From: Acidobacteriaceae bacterium
GTDB lineage: Bacteria > Acidobacteriota > Terriglobia > Terriglobales > SbA1
DNA length: 5,263 nucleotides
Direction of reading: 5' to 3'
Assembly (NCBI GenBank): GCA_003136335.1
Contig: PLEA01000523.1
Location: 1-5,263, forward strand
The notes beneath the pieces are model-generated. The model made no database searches and had not been told where the DNA came from. It saw nothing but the letters and a program-made list of their open reading frames with translations. Position 1 is the stretch's first letter, and each line of letters begins with the position of its first letter. Positions 1 to 5,263 of this stretch are shown here, piece after piece. A program made the position numbers and the translations under genes.

Positions 1-837
1 GGATTTCCGGCCGGGCTCAGCGGAGGCGATCTGGCGCGACGCGCCGTAGTGCAGGCTCGGCGTTTTGGAGTTGAAATCCTTGCGCCCCAAGAAGCAATCG
101 GCGTCCGAACGGAGGGCCCTTACCGGATCATCAAATTGGCCGATGACAGTGAGATTTCCTGCCACGCGTTGATGATCGCGACTGGAGTGCAATGGAAACG
201 GCTGGAAGCCCCCGGCGTTGACCAGTTGCAGGGTGCGGGGGTCTACTACGGCGGCGGCGCCACCGAGGCCTTGTCCTGCAAGGGTGAGAGGGTCTACGTC
301 GTGGGCGGCGCCAATTCTGCCGGCCAGGCCGCGATGAATTTTTCCAGGTACGCAGAGCGAGTCGTGATCCTGGTTCGAAGAGATTCACTTTCCAGCACCA
401 TGTCGCAATATCTGATCGATCAGATCAAGGAGACTCCCAACATCCAGCTGTGGACGCATGCCAGCATTGCCGAGGTTCACGGCGAAACGCACCTGGAGGA
501 GATTTCGGTCCTCTGCTCGGACACCAACAAATTGGAGCGGGTGCCGGCAAGCTCGATGTTCATCTTCATCGGAGCACTGCCGCGAACAGATTGGTTGGCG
601 GGCACAATCGAGCGCGACGAACGTGGATTCATTCTAACCGGACCTGACCTGATGCAAGGAGGACAGCGTCCGAAAGGTTGGTCGCCCGATCGCGATCCCT
701 TCCTTCTGGAAACGAATGTGCCGGGCATCTTTGCGGTGGGCGATGTGCGGCACGGTTCGGTTAAACGCGTGGCCTCCGGGGTTGGCGAAGGGTCCGTGGC
801 GGTGCAGTTCATCCATCAGTATTTGAGCAAGGTGTAA
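1..837 (+). CDS. Thioredoxin reductase-like FAD/NAD(P)-binding oxidoreductase, 3' part (N-terminus outside window)
   Basis: The reading frame is open from base 1 and gives 278 codons before TAA. The first codons read GFPAGLSGGDLARRA, which matches the thioredoxin reductase segment just after the first FAD-binding region. The GTG at 49 is therefore not a real start and the gene begins upstream. Visible landmarks, counted from codon 1, are ATGV at 60-63, the NAD(P)-binding glycine motif GGANSAGQAA at 102-111, an RRD at 126-128 where NADPH-type enzymes bind the 2'-phosphate, and the C-terminal FAD motif GDVRHGSVKRVASGVGEGS at 247-265. At 81-86, where thioredoxin reductase carries its CxxC, the protein reads VYYGGG. 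It should bind FAD and NAD(P)H but cannot do standard dithiol chemistry. From memory, the closest family is the one annotated 'fused response regulator/thioredoxin-disulfide reductase'. The stop abuts the kinase start, so the two are surely cotranscribed. Electron acceptor unknown. Confidence 0.9.
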   Translation, partial: GFPAGLSGGDLARRAVVQARRFGVEILAPQEAIGVRTEGPYRIIKLADDSEISCHALMIATGVQWKRLEAPGVDQLQGAGVYYGGGATEALSCKGERVYVVGGANSAGQAAMNFSRYAERVVILVRRDSLSSTMSQYLIDQIKETPNIQLWTHASIAEVHGETHLEEISVLCSDTNKLERVPASSMFIFIGALPRTDWLAGTIERDERGFILTGPDLMQGGQRPKGWSPDRDPFLLETNVPGIFAVGDVRHGSVKRVASGVGEGSVAVQFIHQYLSKV

Positions 838-2223
838 ATGGTCGAGACGTCCGAACTACTTCGCATTCCCATATTCGCCGATTTACCAGACGATCAGGTT
901 GCCTGGTTCATCAGCCAATCGCAGGAACTGCATCTCAAGGCGGGTGACACCTACTCACGCCAAGGAGACCCAGCCGATGCCATGTTTGTGATTCTTGAGG
1001 GGCACCTTCAAGGGCGGGGCGAACTTGGGGGCGAAACCATCATCTTAAACCTAGAGCCGGGCGACGTTACCGGATTACTACCGTTTTCGAGGATGAAACA
1101 ATTTAAGGTGAGCGGACGAGCCGAGACGGACAGCCGCGCCCTACGATTTCCTGCCTCGCTGTTTCCAGAACTTGTACAGAAAATGCCGGAGCTGACCCAG
1201 CGCCTCGTGGGCCTGATGTCGGACAGGATTCGAGAAGCGACCCGGTTCGAACAGCAGCGTGACCGGCTCGCCGCCCTGGGCAAACTGTCGGCGGGTCTCG
1301 CCCATGAGCTCAACAATCCCGCTTCAGCTGCGAAACGTGCTACCAGCCAACTCCGCGACATTCTGAAGCGAGTGCGCGACGCCAGCCACGAACTGGGAAG
1401 GCGCGACCTTACTGCGGCACAGAAATCGGAGATTGAGAAGTTGGAAGCTTCGCTGGTCCAAGTCGATGGCCCTCCTCCAGACGCGCTCACCACCAGCGAT
1501 CTGGAGGACCGACTCGATTCCTTGCTTCGCAGCCACGGACAGAATGATTTGTGGCAGCTTGCGGCTGATCTCGCCCGCAAGAATTTCAAAGCCGAAGTGT
1601 TGGAGCAGCTGTTCGCAAAACTCGATGCGGATACTGCCCGCGCCGCGCTGGTACGGATTTCCGCCTCCCTGGAGATCGCCGACTTGTTGAACCAGATTGA
1701 GCACAGCACCTCGCGGATCTCCGAACTGGTGGGCGCGATCAAGGAATACACCTTCATGGATCAGTCGCCCGTGCAGAACGTCGATATCGTGAAGACTCTT
1801 GAAACCACGCTGACCATCTTGAATCACAAACTCAAACGCGGAGTGTCCGTGCAGCGGGATTATCAGAAAATTCCCCTCCTGGTGAATTCCTTCGGCAGCG
1901 AACTCAATCAGATCTGGACTAACATCATCGACAACGCCATTGACGCTATGGGCGGAAAAGGTGAGCTGCGAGTGCGCACTTATCGCGAGGATGATTGTGT
2001 TGTGGTAGAGATCGGCGACAACGGTCCCGGGATTTCACCGGAAGTCCAGCCCCACATTTTTGAACCGTTCTTCACGACTAAGGGAGTGGGGGAGGGAACT
2101 GGACTTGGCCTCGACACGGTCCAGCGCATTGTGAAGAAGCACCGGGGCAACATTCAGGTGAATTCCAAGCCTGGAGTTACGCGTTTCCAGGTGCGGCTGC
2201 CATTGTCAGAAAACGCAGGCTAA
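838..2223 (+). CDS. Sensor histidine kinase with N-terminal cyclic-nucleotide-binding-like domain
   Basis: This 461-residue protein is probably cytoplasmic: no signal peptide or membrane segment is visible. Residues about 10-125 form a CNB/Crp-type beta roll (LKAGDTYSRQGDPADAMFVI at 33-52, LEPGD at 72-76). The dimerisation and phosphoacceptor helix follows, with H156 in GLAHELNNP, an HPK4/NtrB-like H-box. The ATPase domain has an N-box (NIIDNAIDAM, 362-371), G1 DNGPGI (394-399), F-box EPFFTTK (409-415) and G2 GEGTGLGL (418-425), all intact, so it should be an active kinase. About 85 extra, mostly helical residues (about 190-275) separate the H-box helix from the second DHp helix. The CNB domain lacks the usual GE...PRxA phosphate-binding cassette, so its ligand may not be cAMP or cGMP. 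The ATG follows the upstream TAA with no gap; AAGGT at 829-833, inside the end of gene 1, serves as Shine-Dalgarno, which implies translational coupling. No response regulator is seen in the window; the truncated flavoprotein is the best candidate partner. Confidence 0.93.
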   Translation: MVETSELLRIPIFADLPDDQVAWFISQSQELHLKAGDTYSRQGDPADAMFVILEGHLQGRGELGGETIILNLEPGDVTGLLPFSRMKQFKVSGRAETDSRALRFPASLFPELVQKMPELTQRLVGLMSDRIREATRFEQQRDRLAALGKLSAGLAHELNNPASAAKRATSQLRDILKRVRDASHELGRRDLTAAQKSEIEKLEASLVQVDGPPPDALTTSDLEDRLDSLLRSHGQNDLWQLAADLARKNFKAEVLEQLFAKLDADTARAALVRISASLEIADLLNQIEHSTSRISELVGAIKEYTFMDQSPVQNVDIVKTLETTLTILNHKLKRGVSVQRDYQKIPLLVNSFGSELNQIWTNIIDNAIDAMGGKGELRVRTYREDDCVVVEIGDNGPGISPEVQPHIFEPFFTTKGVGEGTGLGLDTVQRIVKKHRGNIQVNSKPGVTRFQVRLPLSENAG

Positions 2224-2250
2224 TTCTGGATATGCTCAGCGTGCACTGCG

Positions 2251-2258
2251 AAGGAGGT
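2251..2258 (+). promoter_or_regulatory. Strong Shine-Dalgarno of the DUF4126 gene
   Basis: AAGGAGGT is a full-length match to the anti-Shine-Dalgarno sequence, five bases before the ATG at 2264. It fixes that start and suggests strong translation of the membrane protein compared with its neighbours. Confidence 0.85.
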
Positions 2259-2263
2259 AGGTT

Positions 2264-2740
2264 ATGAATTCCAGCCTCGCACTGTTGCTGGCATTCGGTA
2301 TCGGGGTAGTTGCGGGATTGCGGTCTCTAACAGCGCCAGCGGTCGTGGCTTGGGCGGCGCACCTGGGCTGGATCAATCTTCACGGCTCTGCCTTGTCTTT
2401 CATGGGATCCATATGGCCCGTGGGCATCTTCACCATCTTGGCCGTGGTCGAACTCGTAGCTGACCAACTGCCCACAACTCCGTCCCGCACCGCCCCCATT
2501 GGTCTTTCTGCTCGAATCGTCACCGGCGCACTGACCGGTGCATGCCTGGGTGTGGCTGGCGGCGCTACGTTTTGGCTGGCAGGCCTGGCCGGGGTTGTCG
2601 GCGGAATCGCCGGAGCATTCGGCGGCAAACAGGCACGCGTTAGTTTGGTCCGTGCCCTGCGGGTTCCGGATTTCGCAGTCGCCATCCCGGAGGATCTGAT
2701 TGCCATCGGGCTTGGACTGTTTCTGGCTTCTCGATTCTGA
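2264..2740 (+). CDS. DUF4126 family small integral membrane protein
   Basis: This is a 158-residue hydrophobic, glycine- and alanine-rich protein recognised as DUF4126-like by GLRSLTAPAVVAWAAHLGW (18-36) and by the polar segment LVADQLPTTPSRT (64-76). Hydrophobic stretches suggest about four to five membrane segments: near 4-19, 45-66, 79-99, 101-120 and 142-156. The third and fourth are packed with small residues (GALTGACLGVAGG, then AGLAGVVGGIAGAFGG), which suggests tight helix packing. The basic stretch KQARVSLVRALR (122-133) probably faces the cytoplasm. The length is normal for the family and the ATG is fixed by a strong ribosome binding site. The family has no established function that I know of. 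It starts 40 bases after the kinase gene and ends 62 bases before the flavin disulfide oxidoreductase, so it sits inside a putative redox operon. A role in membrane redox or stress physiology is only a guess. Confidence 0.85.
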   Translation: MNSSLALLLAFGIGVVAGLRSLTAPAVVAWAAHLGWINLHGSALSFMGSIWPVGIFTILAVVELVADQLPTTPSRTAPIGLSARIVTGALTGACLGVAGGATFWLAGLAGVVGGIAGAFGGKQARVSLVRALRVPDFAVAIPEDLIAIGLGLFLASRF

Positions 2741-2779
2741 CTAAGCAGACTCGCGAGGGTTATTCGCCATATATCCGCG

Positions 2780-2792
2780 CAGATCAAATCTG
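2780..2792 (+). repeat. Short inverted repeat touching the ribosome binding site of the next gene
   Basis: CAGAT-CAA-ATCTG is a perfect 5-base inverted repeat with a 3-base loop. Its last G is the first base of the GAGGT ribosome binding site at 2792-2796. It could be a weak RNA hairpin or half of an operator, but a match this short can occur by chance. The rest of the 62-base gap shows no convincing promoter or terminator. Confidence 0.3.
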
Positions 2793-2796
2793 AGGT
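2792..2796 (+). promoter_or_regulatory. Shine-Dalgarno that decides the start of the disulfide oxidoreductase
   Basis: GAGGT lies six bases before ATG 2803. An in-frame GTG at 2797 would start the protein two residues earlier (as MLM), but it directly touches this site and could not use it. ATG 2803 is therefore the better start. Confidence 0.75.
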
Positions 2797-2802
2797 GTGC
2801 TT

Positions 2803-4200
2803 ATGACCACTCCGGAGCAATACGATGCCCTTATCATTGGCTCTGGGCAGGCCGGCACCCCGCTCTCCACGGCTCTTGCTGGGGCGGGAATGCGTACGGT
2901 TCTCATCGAGCGGAAACATGTCGGCGGCACTTGTATTAATGAGGGATGCACTCCGACGAAAACTATGGTTGCCAGCGGGCGCGTCGCATACCTGGCTCGC
3001 CGGGCCGCCGACTACGGTGTGCATACGGGCCCGATCAGCATCGACCTAGTGAAAATTCGTGAGCGCAAGCGCAACATAGTGGACAGCTTCCGAAACGGAA
3101 GCCAGTCGCGCCTTGAGAAGACTCCAAACCTAGAATTGATCTTCGGCGATGCGACTTTCGGCGGTCCCAAGACCGTCGCGGTTCGCTCGCAGGATGGCGG
3201 TCAGCGCACAATGTCGGCTAAGTACGTTTTCATCAACGCCGGAACGCGCGCATCGCGGCCCAAGCTCGACGGGTTGGACTCGGTCCCTTTCCTTGACAAT
3301 ATCTCAATCATGGAACTCGATGCACTCCCGGACCATCTGTTAATCCTGGGCGGAGGCTACATCGGCCTGGAGTTCGGCCAACTTTTCCGGCGCTTGGGCA
3401 GTCGAGTGACGATCGTTCAATCCGCGGGCCAACTTCTCGCCGGCGAGGATCCCGATATTGCGGAAGAAATCACCAAAATCCTCCAGCAGGACGAGGTTGA
3501 AGTCTTATTAAATTCGAAAGCAACTCAAACGGAAAAGTCGGGCGATAGAATCCGATTGAGTGTGCAGTCGGAGAACGATTCGACCATCTTGGTTGGTTCC
3601 CATCTACTCGTTGCCACAGGCCGTGTGCCGAATTCCGACAGTCTCAATCTCGCCGCAACCAAAATTCAAAGTGACGGTCGTGGCTTCATTCAGGTCAACG
3701 ATCGCTTGGAAACCACCGCGGAAGGCATCTACGCTCTGGGGGACATCAAAGGCGGTCCGGCGTTCACGCACATTTCCTATGACGACTTTCGCATCATTCG
3801 CGCCAATCTCCTCGAAAAGAAAGCTGCCTCCACCAAGGGTCGGCAAGTGCCCTATACCCTTTTTATCGATCCGCAACTGGGCCGGGTGGGCTTGACCGAG
3901 ATGGAAGCCCGCGCACAAGGCCGCAACATCCGCGTCGCAAAGCTCCCAATGACGCACGTGGCACGGGCTCTTGAAGTCGATGAAACCCGTGGTTTCATGA
4001 AAGCAATCGTGGACGCGGACACGAATCAGATTCTCGGCGCAGCCATTCTCGGCATCGAAGGTGGAGAAATCATGTCCGCCCTGGAGATCGCCATGATGGG
4101 AAAGTTGCCCTACAGCGCATTGCGCGATGGCACTTTTGCCCATCCCACTCTGGCGGAGTCCCTCAACAATTTGTTCATGGCGATGGACAGCGGGTCGTAG
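2803..4200 (+). CDS. Class I pyridine nucleotide-disulfide oxidoreductase (mercuric reductase / RclA-like), FAD-dependent
   Basis: The protein has 465 residues from ATG 2803. It follows the family order: an FAD-binding Rossmann motif IIGSGQAGTP (11-20), a redox-active disulfide GGTCINEGCTPTK (C44 and C49), a NAD(P) motif LGGGYIGLEFG (182-192), ATGRVPN (271-277), a second FAD motif GIYALGDIKGG (308-318) and a C-terminal dimerisation domain with HPTLAE (447-452), giving the His447-Glu452 acid-base dyad. The enzyme should pass electrons from NAD(P)H through FAD to its disulfide and on to a substrate. Automatic annotation would probably say mercuric reductase. However, there is no N-terminal heavy-metal-binding domain, no C-terminal cysteine pair and no mer gene nearby, so mercury reduction is doubtful. 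A glutamine (Q206) ends the second beta strand of the NAD(P) fold, where NAD-specific members usually have an acidic residue, so the cofactor is uncertain. The true substrate is unknown; oxidant or reactive-electrophile defence is plausible. Confidence 0.92.
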   Translation: MTTPEQYDALIIGSGQAGTPLSTALAGAGMRTVLIERKHVGGTCINEGCTPTKTMVASGRVAYLARRAADYGVHTGPISIDLVKIRERKRNIVDSFRNGSQSRLEKTPNLELIFGDATFGGPKTVAVRSQDGGQRTMSAKYVFINAGTRASRPKLDGLDSVPFLDNISIMELDALPDHLLILGGGYIGLEFGQLFRRLGSRVTIVQSAGQLLAGEDPDIAEEITKILQQDEVEVLLNSKATQTEKSGDRIRLSVQSENDSTILVGSHLLVATGRVPNSDSLNLAATKIQSDGRGFIQVNDRLETTAEGIYALGDIKGGPAFTHISYDDFRIIRANLLEKKAASTKGRQVPYTLFIDPQLGRVGLTEMEARAQGRNIRVAKLPMTHVARALEVDETRGFMKAIVDADTNQILGAAILGIEGGEIMSALEIAMMGKLPYSALRDGTFAHPTLAESLNNLFMAMDSGS

Positions 4201-4242
4201 GCAATCAGAACCACAGCTTGGAAGAGACCGAGGCGCAGCCGC

Positions 4243-5121
4243 ATGGATGTCCACTTGATTGACGGGACCTACGAATTGTTCCGCCACTTCTTTGCCGTGC
4301 CCGCCGCGAAAGATGTAAACGGTCAGGAGATCGGCGCGGTACGCGGCGTCCTGACTTCCGTTTTGTCGATGATCGAGCGTGGCGCAACCCACATTGGGGT
4401 GGCAACTGACCATGTCGTGGAGTCGTTTCGCAACGACCTCTATCCCGGATACAAGACCTCCGAAGGCGTCCCCCCGGAGTTGCTCTCACAGTTTCCGATT
4501 CTAGAGGAGGCGCTGGAAGCCATGGGAGTGGTCGTATGGCCAATGGTCTATTACGAGGCCGACGATGCACTCGCTTCCGCCGCCGCAAAAGCCGCGCAGG
4601 AGGAGCGCGTCAGTCAAGTCCTGATTTGTACACCGGACAAAGATTTAGGTCAGTGTGTGGCGGGCACCCGAGTGGTACAACTGGATCGCAGGCAGAACAT
4701 CGTGCGCGATGAAGCCGGCGTGGTCGCTAAATTCGGAGTGAATCCGCACTCGATCCCAGACTACCTGGCTGTGGTAGGCGACAGTGCAGACGGATTCCCC
4801 GGTGTGGCCGGATGGGGCCAGAAAGCCGCAGCCCAGACCTTATCCCAATACTCTCACCTCGAGGAAATTCCCAAGGATTGGCGGCAATGGCATGCCTCGA
4901 TCCGCAAAGCCCGCTTGCTCTCTGAATCACTGTTTAGCGCATGGAATGACGCCCTGTTGTTTCGCACCCTCGCCACTCTGCGACTCGATGTCCCCGTCTT
5001 TGACACGGTCGAGGACCTTCGTTGGCAGGGACCACGCTCGTCTTTTGCCGAGTACTGCCAGCGCATGAAGTCACCCGATCTGCTTCGTCGCGCCACTGCG
5101 GCAGCATCGAGATCCAGATGA
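4243..5121 (+). CDS. Stand-alone 5'-3' exonuclease / flap endonuclease (PolA N-terminal domain-like)
   Basis: This 292-residue protein matches the 5'-3' exonuclease domain of DNA polymerase I but has no polymerase domain. All expected metal-ligand acids are visible: D7 (HLIDGTYELFR), D56 (VATDHVVESFRNDL), E105, D107 and D108 (YYEADDAL), D132 and D134 (CTPDKDL), and D180 and D183 (GDSADGFPGVAG). The last lies in the helix-3-turn-helix DNA-binding segment, which ends in GWGQKAA (190-196). YPGYKTSEG (67-75) corresponds to the helical arch base that contacts the 5' end of DNA. It should cut 5' flaps or degrade 5' ends during Okazaki-fragment processing or excision repair, in the cytoplasm. The ATG is preceded by GAGG (4230-4233) nine bases upstream. 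It starts 42 bases after the oxidoreductase with no terminator between them, so it may be read from the same transcript. The last residues (ATAAASRSR) look like a disordered basic tail. I give no symbol because xni is only a distant comparison. Confidence 0.93.
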   Translation: MDVHLIDGTYELFRHFFAVPAAKDVNGQEIGAVRGVLTSVLSMIERGATHIGVATDHVVESFRNDLYPGYKTSEGVPPELLSQFPILEEALEAMGVVVWPMVYYEADDALASAAAKAAQEERVSQVLICTPDKDLGQCVAGTRVVQLDRRQNIVRDEAGVVAKFGVNPHSIPDYLAVVGDSADGFPGVAGWGQKAAAQTLSQYSHLEEIPKDWRQWHASIRKARLLSESLFSAWNDALLFRTLATLRLDVPVFDTVEDLRWQGPRSSFAEYCQRMKSPDLLRRATAAASRSR

Positions 5122-5149
5122 CCTAGGAAGGCCCAGCAGCAACACCGCA

Positions 5150-5158
5150 TGGTAAAAT
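5150..5158 (+). promoter_or_regulatory. Candidate extended -10 promoter for the tRNA gene
   Basis: TGGTAAAAT fits the extended -10 form TGnTATAAT with one mismatch in the hexamer. It lies 68 bases before the tRNA, and transcription would start near 5165. No good -35 is seen at the usual distance (GGCCCA at 5130-5135), as is common for extended -10 promoters. This suggests the tRNA is transcribed separately from the protein genes. Confidence 0.5.
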
Positions 5159-5164
5159 CTTTAT

Positions 5165-5182
5165 TGGAACCAAATGGTCCCA
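5165..5182 (+). repeat. Imperfect hairpin at the predicted start of the tRNA leader
   Basis: TGGAACC-AAAT-GGTCCCA can fold into a seven-position stem with one A-C mismatch and a four-base loop. No T-run follows, so it is not a standard terminator for the upstream gene. It begins about where the tRNA transcript is predicted to start. Confidence 0.35.
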
Positions 5183-5183
5183 C

Positions 5184-5219
5184 GCTGGCAAATCTCGGTG
5201 ATTGCAAGTACTTGCCAGC
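5184..5219 (+). repeat. Perfect 8-base inverted repeat just upstream of tRNA-Val
   Basis: GCTGGCAA (5184-5191) and TTGCCAGC (5212-5219) are exact reverse complements separated by 20 bases. The right arm ends seven bases before the tRNA. It could form a stem in the precursor RNA that influences processing by RNase P, or be a protein-binding site. It shares bases with a second palindrome, so the two folds exclude each other. Confidence 0.5.
5204..5215 (+). repeat. Perfect 12-base palindrome GCAAGTACTTGC
   Basis: GCAAGTACTTGC equals its own reverse complement over all twelve bases. It lies 11 bases before the tRNA and overlaps the right arm of the inverted repeat at 5184-5219. A palindrome without a loop fits a dimeric DNA-binding protein better than an RNA hairpin. 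No matching copy was noticed elsewhere in the window. Confidence 0.45.
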
Positions 5220-5226
5220 AAAATGT

Positions 5227-5263
5227 AGGCGCGTAGCTCGGTTGGTTAGAGCGCTACCTTGAC
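5227..5263 (+). tRNA. tRNA-Val(GAC), 5' half, cut by the window end
   Basis: The bases fit the first 36 positions of a tRNA: acceptor strand AGGCGCG (5227-5233), T8 and A9, D-stem GCTC/GAGC (5236-5239 and 5249-5252) closing a loop with GG at 18-19, G26, anticodon strand CTACC (5254-5258), T32 and T33, then GAC at 5261-5263 as anticodon positions 34-36. GAC reads valine codons GUC and GUU. The 3' half lies beyond the window, so the acceptor and anticodon stems cannot be checked for pairing. One oddity: position 14 (5240) is G where A is almost universal, since A14 pairs with U8. The gene starts 105 bases after the nuclease gene. Confidence 0.88.

Noticed and set aside
49..837. GTG at 49 as the true start of a 262-residue protein
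   Set aside because: The frame is open back to base 1 and codes for GFPAGLSGGDLARRA, a conserved family segment. The gene is cut by the window edge.
1008..1757. Long minus-strand open frame (249 codons) opposite the kinase
   Set aside because: Its product is Ser/Arg-rich low-complexity sequence with no recognisable motif, and the + strand has a full set of kinase motifs here.
2797..2799. GTG start two codons upstream of the oxidoreductase ATG
   Set aside because: It directly touches the GAGGT ribosome binding site, which is correctly spaced for ATG 2803.
2380..3024. Minus-strand open frame (214 codons) across the DUF4126 gene and the start of the oxidoreductase
   Set aside because: It spans two well-supported + genes and their gap, and its product is Pro/Ala/Arg-rich without family features.
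3604..4413. Minus-strand open frame (269 codons) opposite the end of the oxidoreductase and the start of the nuclease
   Set aside because: It runs through two real genes and their gap; the product has no domain pattern, so it is a codon-bias shadow.
5165..5182. Rho-independent terminator after the nuclease gene
   Set aside because: The stem has a mismatch and is followed by CGCTGG, not a T-run.
5227..5263. Phage or island attachment site at the tRNA
   Set aside because: Only the 5' half of the tRNA is visible; no integrase or duplicated tRNA end is seen.

Overview
The window is a compact block of five protein genes, all on the + strand, followed by the first half of a tRNA gene. The gaps between genes are 0, 40, 62, 42 and 105 bases. 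The DNA is moderately GC-rich, with clear AAGGAGGT- or GAGGT-type ribosome binding sites. The gene families, and an extended -10 of the form TGnTAAAAT, remind me of Acidobacteriota or another soil or sediment bacterium. That assignment is an inference from recognised protein families and was not tested. No transposase, phage gene, CRISPR array or rRNA is visible.

Layout. (1) Bases 1-837 hold the 3' part of a thioredoxin-reductase-fold flavoprotein whose N-terminus lies outside the window. It lacks the redox-active CxxC of true thioredoxin reductases. (2) Bases 838-2223 hold a histidine kinase with an N-terminal cyclic-nucleotide-binding-type domain; its ATG directly abuts the TAA of gene 1. 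(3) Bases 2264-2740 hold a small glycine-rich membrane protein of the DUF4126 type. (4) Bases 2803-4200 hold a class I pyridine nucleotide-disulfide oxidoreductase of the mercuric reductase / dihydrolipoamide dehydrogenase / RclA group, with an intact CxxxxC and His-Glu dyad. (5) Bases 4243-5121 hold a free-standing 5'-3' exonuclease / flap endonuclease with a complete set of acidic metal ligands. (6) From 5227 a tRNA-Val(GAC) begins; the window ends exactly on the last anticodon base. Its upstream region carries an extended -10 candidate and overlapping inverted repeats.

How they may work together. Genes 1 and 2 are the most interesting part. From memory of the family, relatives of gene 1 often carry a response-regulator receiver domain at the N-terminus and are often encoded beside this type of kinase. 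The pair may therefore be a two-component system whose output is a flavoenzyme and not a DNA-binding regulator. The membrane protein and the second flavin oxidoreductase would fit a redox or stress theme, but the sequence does not prove a functional link. The nuclease is probably a DNA-repair gene that shares the transcript or simply lies next to it.
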